Shown here: piece after piece, positions 16,835-24,577 of the stretch
How the letters are laid out: every line of letters begins with the position of its first letter
How positions within the stretch are numbered: the stretch's first letter is position 1
Assembly: GCA_024697825.1 (NCBI GenBank)
Contig: JAILEP010000111.1
Location: 1 to 35,718, forward strand
Direction of reading: 5' to 3'
From: Acholeplasmatales bacterium
Lineage (GTDB): Bacteria > Bacillota_I > Bacilli_A > Acholeplasmatales > Anaeroplasmataceae
Length of the DNA stretch: 35,718 nt
Translations under genes and position numbers: made by a program
The notes under the pieces: generated by a model
What the model was told of the DNA's origin: nothing
Seen by the model: only the letters and a program-made list of their open reading frames with translations
Database searches by the model: none

Positions 16835-17489
16835 ATATGAAGAGGAGCTTTATGATGAGGGCTACACATATGTGTGTGGCGTAGATGAGGCAGGACGTGG
16901 ACCTCTTGCAGGACCTGTAGTTATAGCTTCATGTATCCTACCTCCTTTTGCTAGAATTGAAGGTATTAATGATTCTAAGCAGCTTTCAGAAAAGAAACGT
17001 GAGGAGCTATATAAGCAAATTAAAAGAACAGCTCTTGATTATTGCGTGGTTTTTATTAAGGAAAAGGATGTAGATGAATTAAATATCTACAATGCAACTA
17101 AAAAGGGAATGCTTCAAGCAATCGAGGGCTTAAATAAGGTTAAGCCTGATTATGTATTAATTGATGCAATGCCACTTACTGAGCTAGAAACAGGAAACAA
17201 ATCAATTGTTCATGGTGATGCTTTATCTGCAAGTATTGCGGCAGCATCTATTTTGGCTAAGGTTGAGCGTGACCATTATATGGAAATGATGGATAAGAAA
17301 TATCCTAATTATGGCTTTGCTAAGCATAAGGGATATGGTACAAAGGCCCATTTTGAGGCATTAGCTAAATATGGCCCTTGTAAGATTCATAGAAAGACTT
17401 TCTATCCAGTATCTAAATATATAGCAGAGGCAAAGCAGATGTCTTTAGATTTATTTGATGATACTGAGGATAGTGAGGACAATCAGTAA
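16776..17489 (+). CDS. rnhB: Ribonuclease HII
   Basis: A 237-residue RNase HII that cleaves RNA in RNA/DNA hybrids and single ribonucleotides in DNA. GVDEAGRGPLAGPVV provides D37 and E38, LIDAMPL provides D130, and SIAAASILAKVERDHYM holds the remaining acidic residue; the active site is complete. The start at 16776 has GGAG (16763-16766) nine bases upstream and makes a 59-base overlap with rbgA. An alternative GTG at 16821 has AAGGAG only three bases before it, which is too tight, so I prefer the long form. The first 30 residues are not conserved, so the start is not certain. Confidence 0.93.
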   Translation: MKDQQTLKLKTKKEQVNLYKYEEELYDEGYTYVCGVDEAGRGPLAGPVVIASCILPPFARIEGINDSKQLSEKKREELYKQIKRTALDYCVVFIKEKDVDELNIYNATKKGMLQAIEGLNKVKPDYVLIDAMPLTELETGNKSIVHGDALSASIAAASILAKVERDHYMEMMDKKYPNYGFAKHKGYGTKAHFEALAKYGPCKIHRKTFYPVSKYIAEAKQMSLDLFDDTEDSEDNQ

Positions 17490-17492
17490 TTC

Positions 17493-17521
17493 TTTACATT
17501 ATTTGGTAAAAGATTTATAAT
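17493..17521 (+). promoter_or_regulatory. Promoter inside a terminator hairpin, for the FakA-domain operon
   Basis: TTTACA (17493-17498), 17-base spacer, TATAAT (17516-17521): a near-consensus promoter. The predicted start near 17528 lies in the 3' arm of the hairpin at 17505-17530, so its transcripts never contain the 5' arm. Confidence 0.8.
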
Positions 17522-17538
17522 AAGATTACCGTTTTTTT
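17505..17538 (+). terminator. Weak terminator of the rnhB operon around the next promoter
   Basis: GGTAA (17505-17509) pairs with TTACC (17526-17530), then G and seven T (17532-17538). The stem has only five pairs and a 16-base loop that contains the -10 box, so termination may be partial. Confidence 0.45.
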
Positions 17539-17550
17539 AGGAGGTTTAAT

Positions 17551-17862
17551 ATGGTAAAGGAACATAAGAGTTTCGTTGAGTACAAGTTTGATACTCAGCT
17601 TTTAATCGACATCGCAGATAAGGATGTTGATGACGCAGAGGATGAATTAAGAGATTTCATTCTTCATGAATTAGTTGGTGATTCATTAGTATTAGCAAGT
17701 GTTGAGGGTGAAGATAAGTATGGTAACCCTGAAAACTTCATCAAGGTACATTTCCACACTAATGAGCCATGGCTAGTATTAGCTAAGGGTCAGGAAATGG
17801 GCGATATCTATGATGTTGTTGTTGAAAACATGCAGCGTCAGGCAGATGGCTTAAAGGGCTAA
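17551..17862 (+). CDS. Stand-alone FakA/YloV-type middle domain protein
   Basis: A 103-residue soluble protein. The stretch GDSLVLASVEGEDK followed by IKVHFHTNEPWLVLAKGQEMGDIYDVVVENMQRQ matches the middle domain of the fatty-acid kinase subunit FakA (YloV) in my memory of that family (LGDSLVVVGD, KVHVHTNxPGxVLxxA, IKIxNMxxQ). The kinase (DAK2) domain and the C-terminal FakB-binding domain are both missing, and the gene is not a fragment: it has a near-consensus promoter, a strong AGGAGGT site (17539-17545) six bases before the ATG and a clean stop. Similar short proteins are sometimes named kinase to dihydroxyacetone kinase. What it does is unknown. It is followed after one base by a deformylase homologue. 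Confidence 0.6.
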   Translation: MVKEHKSFVEYKFDTQLLIDIADKDVDDAEDELRDFILHELVGDSLVLASVEGEDKYGNPENFIKVHFHTNEPWLVLAKGQEMGDIYDVVVENMQRQADGLKG

Positions 17863-17863
17863 A

Positions 17864-18277
17864 ATGATTAAGGAAATTGTCAAGGACATTTCTTTTCTTA
17901 AGGAGCCTTCAGTTTTAGCAACACCTGATGATTTATATATACTAGATGATTTAATAGATACATTAAAATCAAAAATTAAAACATGTGTTGGTATGGCTGC
18001 GAACATGATTGGTTATAAAAAGACAATATTAGTTTATGTTAACGAAAAAGAAGAGATAGACTATATGATCAACCCCGTTATAATCAAAAAGAGCGACCAA
18101 TATGAAACTGAGGAAGGATGTCTATCCTTAGATGGAAAAAGGAAGACTATAAGATACGACAAGATTAAGGTCGAATATTATAATCGTAATTTCCAGAAAA
18201 GATTAAAAACATTTACAGGTTTTCAGGCCGAGATAATTGAGCATGAAATTGACCATTTTAGTGGCATAATAATTTAA
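17864..18277 (+). CDS. Peptide deformylase homologue, GMAANMIG type
   Basis: A 137-residue protein of the peptide deformylase family, shorter than ordinary Def (about 150-190). The three family motifs are present in altered form: motif 1 is GMAANMIG (residues 43-50) with Met48 where Def has the catalytic Gln; motif 2 EEGCLSL holds metal ligand C86; motif 3 is HEIDH with metal ligands H127 and H131 and catalytic E128. This short GMAAN class is widespread in Firmicutes, often beside a normal Def, and its activity is uncertain. Removal of N-formyl groups is therefore possible but not established. AAAGGG (17853-17858) inside the previous gene serves as its binding site, so the two are coupled. 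Confidence 0.82.
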   Translation: MIKEIVKDISFLKEPSVLATPDDLYILDDLIDTLKSKIKTCVGMAANMIGYKKTILVYVNEKEEIDYMINPVIIKKSDQYETEEGCLSLDGKRKTIRYDKIKVEYYNRNFQKRLKTFTGFQAEIIEHEIDHFSGIII

Positions 18278-18291
18278 TTGGAGGGTTCTCT

Positions 18292-19347
18292 ATGAAGGAC
18301 ATAAGCACTATTGAAGTATTTAAGGGAAAAAATGTAGAATATCTTACTGATCCTTTAACAAAGGTTTTGAATAAGGGCGCACTTTATCCATATGTAGAAT
18401 ATTTAATTGGTACTAAGCTAGCGTTTACGTTCTTTTTTATAGATATCGATTATTTTAAGGCAATTAACGATACCTATGGACATCAAAAGGGAGACGAAAT
18501 CCTTGAGCTTGTTGCGAGAAAGCTAAATGAGGTTGTAGGAGACGATGGCCTTGTATTTAGATTTGGTGGCGATGAGTTCGTTATTGTAAAAGAAGATATG
18601 AAGTCATATGATGAGACTTGGGCCTTCTCTAGAAAGGTATGTCTTGCCATTAGTAATATGGAGGTTCCATTAGATGCAGATTCTAAGGTTCAAACTGTTA
18701 CTATAACTATGGGTTCGGCTGCCTTCCCATCAAATGGATTAAATTCTGATGATGTAATAGATAATGCTGATAAGGCATTATATAGAGGTAAGCAGAAGGG
18801 TCGTAATTGTTTCATTATTTTTAATAAATCATTACATGAAAATATTAGAAATAGTGAGGATGCATCAAAGCTTGAAATTTGTAAAATTCAGGAATTTCTA
18901 TTTAAAGAATTTGGTGATACTACAATTGATCTTGAAACAAAGATGAAATCAATTTGTAATTTCATTGGCATTAATTATCATTTAACTGCGATTGTGGCTA
19001 AGGTAATGAATGATAAGATTGAATTATTTAAAAAGGATAAGAATGCCGAATATTTCTTAATACCTGAGCATGTTTATGAAAAGCTTGGCTTTAGATATGA
19101 GCCTGTACTTGCAATTAATTACAGACTTCATTATGAGAATAAGCACCAGGTTTTAGTAGATTTACTAAAGGCTCAAAATATCAATTCTGAAATTGTTGTA
19201 AGAATTGAAACTAAGAATAAGTATTATGGATATTTAAGAGGAGATTACAAGCACGAGCGTGTTTGGACACCAGATATTAAGATTATCCTTCAAACTATTG
19301 CAAGCTTATTTGCAATGGAGCTAGAAAGAGAGCAAAAGAACGCGTAA
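18292..19347 (+). CDS. GGDEF-domain protein, probable diguanylate cyclase
   Basis: A 351-residue cytoplasmic protein with an N-terminal GGDEF domain (about residues 15-178) and a C-terminal region (about 190-350) that looks like a GAF-type sensor domain. DPLTKVLNKGAL, FFIDIDYFKAINDTYGHQKGD and RFGGDEF (GGDEF at 92-96) are all intact, so synthesis of c-di-GMP from two GTP is plausible. The usual inhibitory RxxD site, five residues before GGDEF, is replaced by GDDG, so product inhibition through that site should be absent. Placing the sensor after the cyclase is the less common order; the GAF assignment is weak. No EAL, HD-GYP or PilZ protein is seen in the window. The terminator overlaps its last codons. 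Confidence 0.88.
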   Translation: MKDISTIEVFKGKNVEYLTDPLTKVLNKGALYPYVEYLIGTKLAFTFFFIDIDYFKAINDTYGHQKGDEILELVARKLNEVVGDDGLVFRFGGDEFVIVKEDMKSYDETWAFSRKVCLAISNMEVPLDADSKVQTVTITMGSAAFPSNGLNSDDVIDNADKALYRGKQKGRNCFIIFNKSLHENIRNSEDASKLEICKIQEFLFKEFGDTTIDLETKMKSICNFIGINYHLTAIVAKVMNDKIELFKKDKNAEYFLIPEHVYEKLGFRYEPVLAINYRLHYENKHQVLVDLLKAQNINSEIVVRIETKNKYYGYLRGDYKHERVWTPDIKIILQTIASLFAMELEREQKNA

Positions 19348-19361
19348 AAGCGTTCTTTTTT
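19338..19361 (+). terminator. Terminator overlapping the GGDEF stop codon
   Basis: GAACGC (19338-19343) pairs with GCGTTC (19350-19355), loop of six that contains part of the TAA stop, then TTTTTT to 19361. A-U pairs outside extend the stem. Confidence 0.92.
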
Positions 19362-19425
19362 CTTTATAAAGAAAAGTTGAGAAAAAATTCTTAATTTAAA
19401 TATTAATTGAGAAAATGAATTTGTC

Positions 19426-19454
19426 TTTAAATTGCCTATTATTTATGTTAAAAT
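19426..19454 (+). promoter_or_regulatory. Probable extended -10 promoter of nusB operon
   Basis: TTTAAA (19426-19431), 17-base spacer, TAAAAT (19449-19454) preceded by TGT, the extended -10 pattern TGnTAAAAT. Predicted start near 19461. Confidence 0.5.
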
Positions 19455-19482
19455 AAATCTTGAACAAAAGTGTGGTGTTATT

Positions 19483-19926
19483 ATGGAAGAAACAAAACTA
19501 AATTTAAGATCAATTGCTAGAATTCAGGCAATGAAAATTTTATATATTTCTGATTTTAATGGTGTAAGTGTGGAAATTGGTCTTGCGATGGCAGAAAAGG
19601 GATTATTAGATAATGATGCCTTAAATAACCAAAAGGAAATTAGTGAGGATGCTAAGCATCTATTAAAATTTACTGATGACAATTTAGAAAAGATTGATGA
19701 AATTATTAGTAAGACTTTAGTTAATTATACAATTAATAGACTAAATCTAGTTGATAAGTCAATCATTAGAATTGCAACTGCAGAATTACTTGAGGGTAAG
19801 CTTGATAAGAGAATTATTATTAATGAAGCCTTAGAGATTACTAAGCTTTATACTGATCAGGGCGACCATAAGGCTGTTGCATTCAATAACAGATTATTAG
19901 ATAACATTAGTAAGAATATTAAGTAA
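19483..19926 (+). CDS. nusB: Transcription antitermination factor NusB
   Basis: A 147-residue all-helical protein of the NusB family, the usual length. With NusE (S10) it binds boxA RNA in rRNA leaders and prevents early termination. Conserved pattern: RSIARIQAMKILYISDF at the start, then DKIDEIISK-type helices and LNLVDKSIIRIATAELLEGKLDKRIIINEALEITKLY and the C-terminal FNNRLLDNI. The start is ATG 19483; the reading frame is open further upstream, but that stretch holds the promoter. The ribosome binding site is weak (GTGG near 19472). It heads the nusB-xseA-xseB-tlyA-recN operon. Confidence 0.9.
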   Translation: MEETKLNLRSIARIQAMKILYISDFNGVSVEIGLAMAEKGLLDNDALNNQKEISEDAKHLLKFTDDNLEKIDEIISKTLVNYTINRLNLVDKSIIRIATAELLEGKLDKRIIINEALEITKLYTDQGDHKAVAFNNRLLDNISKNIK

Positions 19927-19937
19927 GAGGTATTAGT

Positions 19938-21152
19938 ATGGCAGAAGAACGTTATTTAACTGTTACCGCCTTAACTAAATATATCAAATATAAATTTGAC
20001 CACGACAGAAACCTTGAGGAGGTCCTTTTAGAAGGCGAAATATCTAACTTCAAGCATAATTCACGTGGGCATTTTTATTTTACGCTAAAGGATGAAAATG
20101 CTCAGATATCTGCGACAATGTTCGTTTCATATGCATCTAAGGTAAAATTTGAGCCTGAGGATGGTATGAAGGTCTTTGTTAAGGGTAAGGTTACTGTTTA
20201 TGAGCCATCAGGAAGCTACCAGATCAATGTAACTGAGCTAAAGAGTGATGGTGTTGGTGATTTATATTTAGCCTATGAAAAGCTTAAAAAGGAGCTTGAG
20301 GAGAAGGGCTTATTTGATATAGCCCATAAAAAGAATCTACCAAGATTCCCTAAGACAATAGGTGTTATTACATCACCTACTGGCGCGGCTATCCGTGATA
20401 TTATTAATACAATAACTAGAAGATATCCTTTATGCCAGGTTATTTTATATCCTGCAATCGTTCAGGGTAATGATGCTAAGGATAATGTAGCTATGCAGAT
20501 AAAGAAGGCTAATTCAGATGGTTTATGTGATGTGCTAATTGTTGGACGTGGTGGTGGTTCAATTGAGGATTTATGGGCATTTAATGAGCCTGTAGTTGCC
20601 TATGCGATTTATGAATCACGTATTCCAATTATTAGTGCAGTAGGCCATGAAATAGATTTTACTATTGCAGATTTTGTTGCAGATAAGCGTGCTGCAACTC
20701 CAACAGCTGCTGCTGAGCTTGCAACACCAGATATTAGAATACTTAGAGAAAACATTGATTATAATGTAAATCAGCTATCGAAAAGAATTAAATATATTCT
20801 AGATGAAAAGAAGCTATATTTAATGCATATTGATAAGCGAATTGATGCTGCAAATCCGACTAATAATTTAAAGCATAAGAAGGAGCTTTTAGCATCCTAT
20901 AAAACTAGATTAAATATGATTATTAGCCAAATAATGTCATCTAAGAAGCATACATATGAAATTATGAAGCAGCGTCTAGAATCTAATAACCCACTTGCGA
21001 TTATGGATAAGGGCTATTCAATTTCAAGTGTAGACGGCAAGATAGTTACAGAGGTTGATAATATTAAGGAAGGCTCAGTACTAGAAACTAAAATGAAAAA
21101 TGGTACTGTTATAAGCTTAGTTCAGGAGGTTAAGAAAAATGGAAGAAAATAA
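19938..21152 (+). CDS. xseA: Exodeoxyribonuclease VII large subunit
   Basis: A 404-residue XseA. The N-terminal OB-fold (about 1-100: LTVTALTKYIKYKFD, GEISNFKHNSRGHFYFTLKD) binds single-stranded DNA; the catalytic domain has IGVITSPTGAAIRDIINTI, GRGGGSIEDLWAFNEP and SAVGHEIDFTIADFVADKRAATPTAAAEL; a coiled-coil follows and binds XseB. The enzyme degrades single-stranded DNA from both ends. It starts 11 bases after nusB, with AGAGG upstream, and overlaps xseB by 14 bases. Confidence 0.96.
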   Translation: MAEERYLTVTALTKYIKYKFDHDRNLEEVLLEGEISNFKHNSRGHFYFTLKDENAQISATMFVSYASKVKFEPEDGMKVFVKGKVTVYEPSGSYQINVTELKSDGVGDLYLAYEKLKKELEEKGLFDIAHKKNLPRFPKTIGVITSPTGAAIRDIINTITRRYPLCQVILYPAIVQGNDAKDNVAMQIKKANSDGLCDVLIVGRGGGSIEDLWAFNEPVVAYAIYESRIPIISAVGHEIDFTIADFVADKRAATPTAAAELATPDIRILRENIDYNVNQLSKRIKYILDEKKLYLMHIDKRIDAANPTNNLKHKKELLASYKTRLNMIISQIMSSKKHTYEIMKQRLESNNPLAIMDKGYSISSVDGKIVTEVDNIKEGSVLETKMKNGTVISLVQEVKKNGRK

Positions 21153-21363
21153 GACATTTGAGGATTACTTAACAGAATTAGAGGGCGTTTTAAAGGCTCT
21201 TGAAAATAGAGAAATATCACTTGAGGATGCTGTAAAGGGCTATACAAGAGGCCTTGAGCTTTCTAAGAAGTGCTATGAAATATTAAATAATAATGAGCAG
21301 CTTGTTGTAACAAAGATGACAGAGGCTGGCTTAGAGCCTTTTAATACTCAGGGTAATAATTAA
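21139..21363 (+). CDS. xseB: Exodeoxyribonuclease VII small subunit
   Basis: A 74-residue acidic helical protein with the XseB pattern TFEDYLTELEGVLKALENREISLEDAVKGYTRGLELSKKC. Several copies wrap the coiled-coil of XseA. AGGAGG in the xseA 3' end (about 21124-21129) serves as its binding site, and the 14-base overlap couples the two subunits. The tail KMTEAGLEPFN is typical. Confidence 0.93.
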   Translation: MEENKTFEDYLTELEGVLKALENREISLEDAVKGYTRGLELSKKCYEILNNNEQLVVTKMTEAGLEPFNTQGNN

Positions 21364-21364
21364 T

Positions 21365-22120
21365 ATGAGACTTGACTTATATCTAACAGAAAAGGGATAT
21401 TTTGAATCAAGAAATAAGGCTAAGGCTGAAATAGAGGCTGGAAATATCAAGGTAAATGACAAGGTCATTACTAAATCATCATTTGATGTATCTGATAATG
21501 ATAAAATTGAGCTATCTGATGATGTTATGCCCTATGTTTCCCGTGGAGGCTATAAGCTTGAAGCTGCAATTAAAACCTTCAATCTTGATTTTAAGGATAA
21601 GGTAGTATTAGATATTGGGGCATCAACAGGAGGATTTACTGATTGTAGCCTTCAAAATGGTGCTAAGCTTGTTTATGCAGTAGATGTTGGTAGTAACCAG
21701 CTTCATGATAAGCTTAAAAATGATAAGAGGGTAATCTCTTATGAGGAAACAAATATATTAGAATTTAATGAGGATTTAAAGCCTGATTTTATTGTAATGG
21801 ATGTTTCATTTGTAAGCATTGAATATTTATTACCAGGTATTCAAAAATTTATTACAGAGGATAATTCCTTTGTATGTCTTATCAAGCCTCAATTTGAGAT
21901 TGGTAAGATGCATGTTAAAAATGGAATTGTTAAAGATAAATCTTTATATGTTCATATATTAGAAAATATTGATAATGCCTTAAGGGAATATAATTTAGGT
22001 ATTGAAAAGTTAATCCTATCTCCAATACTTGGTGGTAGTGGTAACCGTGAATTTATTGCCTTAATTAAAAAGAATGAAAAAACAAAGATTAATTATGTTT
22101 CTTTTGTAGGAAGTGTATAA
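21365..22120 (+). CDS. tlyA: TlyA-family rRNA 2'-O-methyltransferase
   Basis: A 251-residue protein with an N-terminal S4 RNA-binding domain (about 1-60: RLDLYLTEKGYFESRNKAKAEIEAGNIKVN) and an FtsJ-type SAM methyltransferase domain (VVLDIGASTGGFTDCSLQNGA, then FIVMDVSFVSIEYLLP and CLIKPQFE). TlyA methylates riboses in 16S and 23S rRNA; older names call it hemolysin A or YqxC. It begins one base after the xseB stop. In many Firmicutes ispA and dxs stand between xseB and tlyA and argR between tlyA and recN; all three are missing here. Confidence 0.93.
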   Translation: MRLDLYLTEKGYFESRNKAKAEIEAGNIKVNDKVITKSSFDVSDNDKIELSDDVMPYVSRGGYKLEAAIKTFNLDFKDKVVLDIGASTGGFTDCSLQNGAKLVYAVDVGSNQLHDKLKNDKRVISYEETNILEFNEDLKPDFIVMDVSFVSIEYLLPGIQKFITEDNSFVCLIKPQFEIGKMHVKNGIVKDKSLYVHILENIDNALREYNLGIEKLILSPILGGSGNREFIALIKKNEKTKINYVSFVGSV

Positions 22121-22121
22121 A

Positions 22122-23798
22122 ATGATAAATAGGCTTATTGTAAAGAACTTTGCTATAATTGAAGATTTAACAGTAGATTTTAAAAGTGGTATGACTGTTT
22201 TAACTGGTGAAACTGGTGCAGGTAAATCGCTTATTATTGATTCTATTTCACTATTACTTGGAGCTCGTGCTGATTCTGATATGATTAGATATGGTGAGAC
22301 TAAGGCTATAGTAGAGGGTGTTTTCACACATACAGATTTAGTAAATGATTTATTTAAAACTGTTGGTGTAGAAATTAAAGATAAAATCGATATTTATAGA
22401 GAAATAGGTGAATCATCTAGAAATGTTATTAAGGTTAATGGTACTAATGTTACTTTAACATTTTTGAAGCAAATATCAGTAATGCTTGCGGATGTACATA
22501 TTCAAAATGATACATTTAAGCTATTTAATCCAGATGAATATTTAAATTTCTTAGATCCTAAGGAGGACAAGAAATTTGATAATTTATTAGCTAAATATTC
22601 AAAGGCATTATACGATTATAATAATGCTTATGCATCATATGATAAGATTAAGAAGAATCAAAAGAATTCATTAGATAAGCTTGATTTTTTGAAATATGAA
22701 AAGGAAGAAATAGAAGGCTTAAATCTATATGAGGGTATTGATGATGAGCTAAGTGAAACTATCGCAAGGCTATCTAATTTTGATAAGATTTCAAATGCTT
22801 TAAATTCAGCTTATCAATCACTTGATTCAGAGGTTTCTGCGATTGATATGATTTATGATGCAGCTAAATCACTTGAATCTGTATCTGAATATGATGCGGA
22901 AATAAGTGATATGTCATCAAAGCTTATGGATACATATTATATTTCTGATGAAATTAAGGGTAATATTTCTAAAATCATTAATTCACTTGATTATGATGAA
23001 AATGAGCTTAATACATCTGTTGAAATATTAAATGATATTAATAAGGCTAAAGAAAAATATAAGAAGAGTGTTCCCGAATTAATTAAATATTTAGAGGATA
23101 TTACACTTGAAATCGATATGGCTGAAAATTATGATGAGGTTTTAAGTGATGCTAAAAAGAAGGTTGAAGAAAGCTTTACTAAGCTTGTAGGTGCATCAAC
23201 CGCATTAAGTGAATATCGTTATAAGCTAGCTAAGAGCTTAGAAAAGGGTATTATTTCTGAATGTAAGGATTTAGATTTAGATAATACGACATTTGAATGC
23301 TCATTTAATAAGGTAGAATATAATGACCCATTTAGTAAATCAATTTTTACTGAAAATGGTGTTGATACAGTAGATTTCTTAGTTTCATTTAATAAGGGTG
23401 AGCCTGTAAGACCTCTATCTAAGGTTGCATCAGGTGGTGAGGCTTCAAGAATGATGCTAGCATTTAAATCTTACTTTTCTAAATCTAGTGGAGTAGGGCT
23501 TCAGGTATTTGATGAAATTGATACTGGTGTATCCGGTTCAACTGCCTTAAAGATTGCAAATAAGATGCGAGTAATTAGTGAAAATATTCAGGTTTTATGT
23601 ATTACTCACCTTCCTCAGGTTGCCGCATATGGTGATCAGCATATCCATATTTATAAGGTTATGGAAGGTAATAGAACAAAGACAGAAATTGTTAATTTAG
23701 ATGGTGAAAAGCGTGTAGAAGAAATAGCTAGAATGCTTTCAGGAGACAAGATTTCAGTATTTGCACTAGAACATGCAAAAGAATTGCTTGAGAGATAA
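22122..23798 (+). CDS. recN: DNA repair protein RecN
   Basis: A 558-residue SMC-like ATPase of double-strand break repair, full length. Walker A GETGAGKS is at residues 29-36, a long helical coiled-coil region fills about 160-370, and the C-terminal half carries the signature VASGGEASRMMLAFKS and Walker B LQVFDEIDTGVSG, followed by ITHLPQVAAYGD. ATG 22122 is preceded by AGGAAG (22108-22113) at eight bases; an upstream in-frame GTG at 22113 overlaps that site and is unlikely. The start lies one base after the tlyA stop. A hairpin terminator that also overlaps the next gene's promoter follows. Confidence 0.96.
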   Translation: MINRLIVKNFAIIEDLTVDFKSGMTVLTGETGAGKSLIIDSISLLLGARADSDMIRYGETKAIVEGVFTHTDLVNDLFKTVGVEIKDKIDIYREIGESSRNVIKVNGTNVTLTFLKQISVMLADVHIQNDTFKLFNPDEYLNFLDPKEDKKFDNLLAKYSKALYDYNNAYASYDKIKKNQKNSLDKLDFLKYEKEEIEGLNLYEGIDDELSETIARLSNFDKISNALNSAYQSLDSEVSAIDMIYDAAKSLESVSEYDAEISDMSSKLMDTYYISDEIKGNISKIINSLDYDENELNTSVEILNDINKAKEKYKKSVPELIKYLEDITLEIDMAENYDEVLSDAKKKVEESFTKLVGASTALSEYRYKLAKSLEKGIISECKDLDLDNTTFECSFNKVEYNDPFSKSIFTENGVDTVDFLVSFNKGEPVRPLSKVASGGEASRMMLAFKSYFSKSSGVGLQVFDEIDTGVSGSTALKIANKMRVISENIQVLCITHLPQVAAYGDQHIHIYKVMEGNRTKTEIVNLDGEKRVEEIARMLSGDKISVFALEHAKELLER

Positions 23799-23806
23799 AA
23801 AAATAG

Positions 23807-23835
23807 TTTACAAAGTCTAACTAATAATGTAAAAT
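23807..23835 (+). promoter_or_regulatory. Promoter of the FNT channel gene, starting inside a hairpin
   Basis: TTTACA (23807-23812), 17-base spacer, TAAAAT (23830-23835). The predicted start near 23842 lies inside the 5' arm of the hairpin 23839-23861. Confidence 0.7.
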
Positions 23836-23838
23836 ATA

Positions 23839-23871
23839 CCCTGGTTGTAATTTGACCAGGGGTTTTGTTTT
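23839..23871 (+). terminator. Terminator of the recN operon that also covers the next ribosome binding site
   Basis: CCCTGGT (23839-23845) pairs with ACCAGGG (23855-23861), nine-base loop, followed by G and the T-rich run TTTTGTTTT (23863-23871). The 3' arm contains AGGGG (23858-23862), the only ribosome binding site of the gene starting at 23872. Read-through RNA would therefore hide this site. Confidence 0.8.
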
Positions 23872-24576
23872 ATGAGAAGAAAATTGATGGTTTTAGTAAG
23901 CTCATTCCTATCGGGCTTATGTATAGCATTTGGCGCCACAGTCTATCTTATGTGCATGAGTTATGGTTCAGAGTATAGATTTTTAGGAGCATTTTTATTT
24001 GGTATAGGATTATTCACTATTATCCATTTTGGATTTTGGTTATATACAGGAAAAGTTGGTAAATTATTAGATAATAAGCCTAAATATATATTAGATTTAA
24101 TTGTATGCTTAGCAGGTAATTTCTTAGGTGTTGCAACTGTTGCAGGCTTAATGCTATTAACTAGACAGGCAGATACACTTAGAACTATCGCAACTCCAAT
24201 TGTTGAGGCTAAGCAGGACGATGCCCCATATTCATTATTTATTAATGCAATATTTTGTGGTGTTATGATTTATTTAGCAGTAGTAGGACATGATTTCTGT
24301 CCATACCCTCTTGGTAAGGTATTATTTGCTTTCCTTCCAATTATGCTATTTATCATTGTAGGCTTTGAGCACTGTGTTGCTAATTTAGCATATTATATGT
24401 ATGCTGGTTCATATTCATGGCAGGGTGTCTTGAATTTTATAATAATGATATTAGGTAATGCAGTTGGTTCTGTTTCGTTTGATGGTTTAATTAAGCTAGT
24501 TATTAAGCTTGGTATTAATCAAAAGAAGGCTAAGACAGAAGATATTAAGAAAAATGATGAGGATTTAATCCAATAA
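23872..24576 (+). CDS. Formate/nitrite transporter (FNT) family channel
   Basis: A 234-residue membrane protein with six predicted helices. FGATVYLM near the first helix and GFEHCVANLAYYMYAG, with the central histidine H167, are the FNT signature; this histidine lines the pore and is thought to protonate the anion. Members form pentamers carrying formate, nitrite, hydrosulfide, lactate or acetate. It is somewhat shorter than FocA (about 280), mainly at the N-terminus. Formate export would suit a fermentative gut bacterium, but the substrate cannot be read from the sequence. Its binding site AGGGG lies in the hairpin described separately. Confidence 0.87.
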   Translation: MRRKLMVLVSSFLSGLCIAFGATVYLMCMSYGSEYRFLGAFLFGIGLFTIIHFGFWLYTGKVGKLLDNKPKYILDLIVCLAGNFLGVATVAGLMLLTRQADTLRTIATPIVEAKQDDAPYSLFINAIFCGVMIYLAVVGHDFCPYPLGKVLFAFLPIMLFIIVGFEHCVANLAYYMYAGSYSWQGVLNFIIMILGNAVGSVSFDGLIKLVIKLGINQKKAKTEDIKKNDEDLIQ

Positions 24577-24577
24577 T

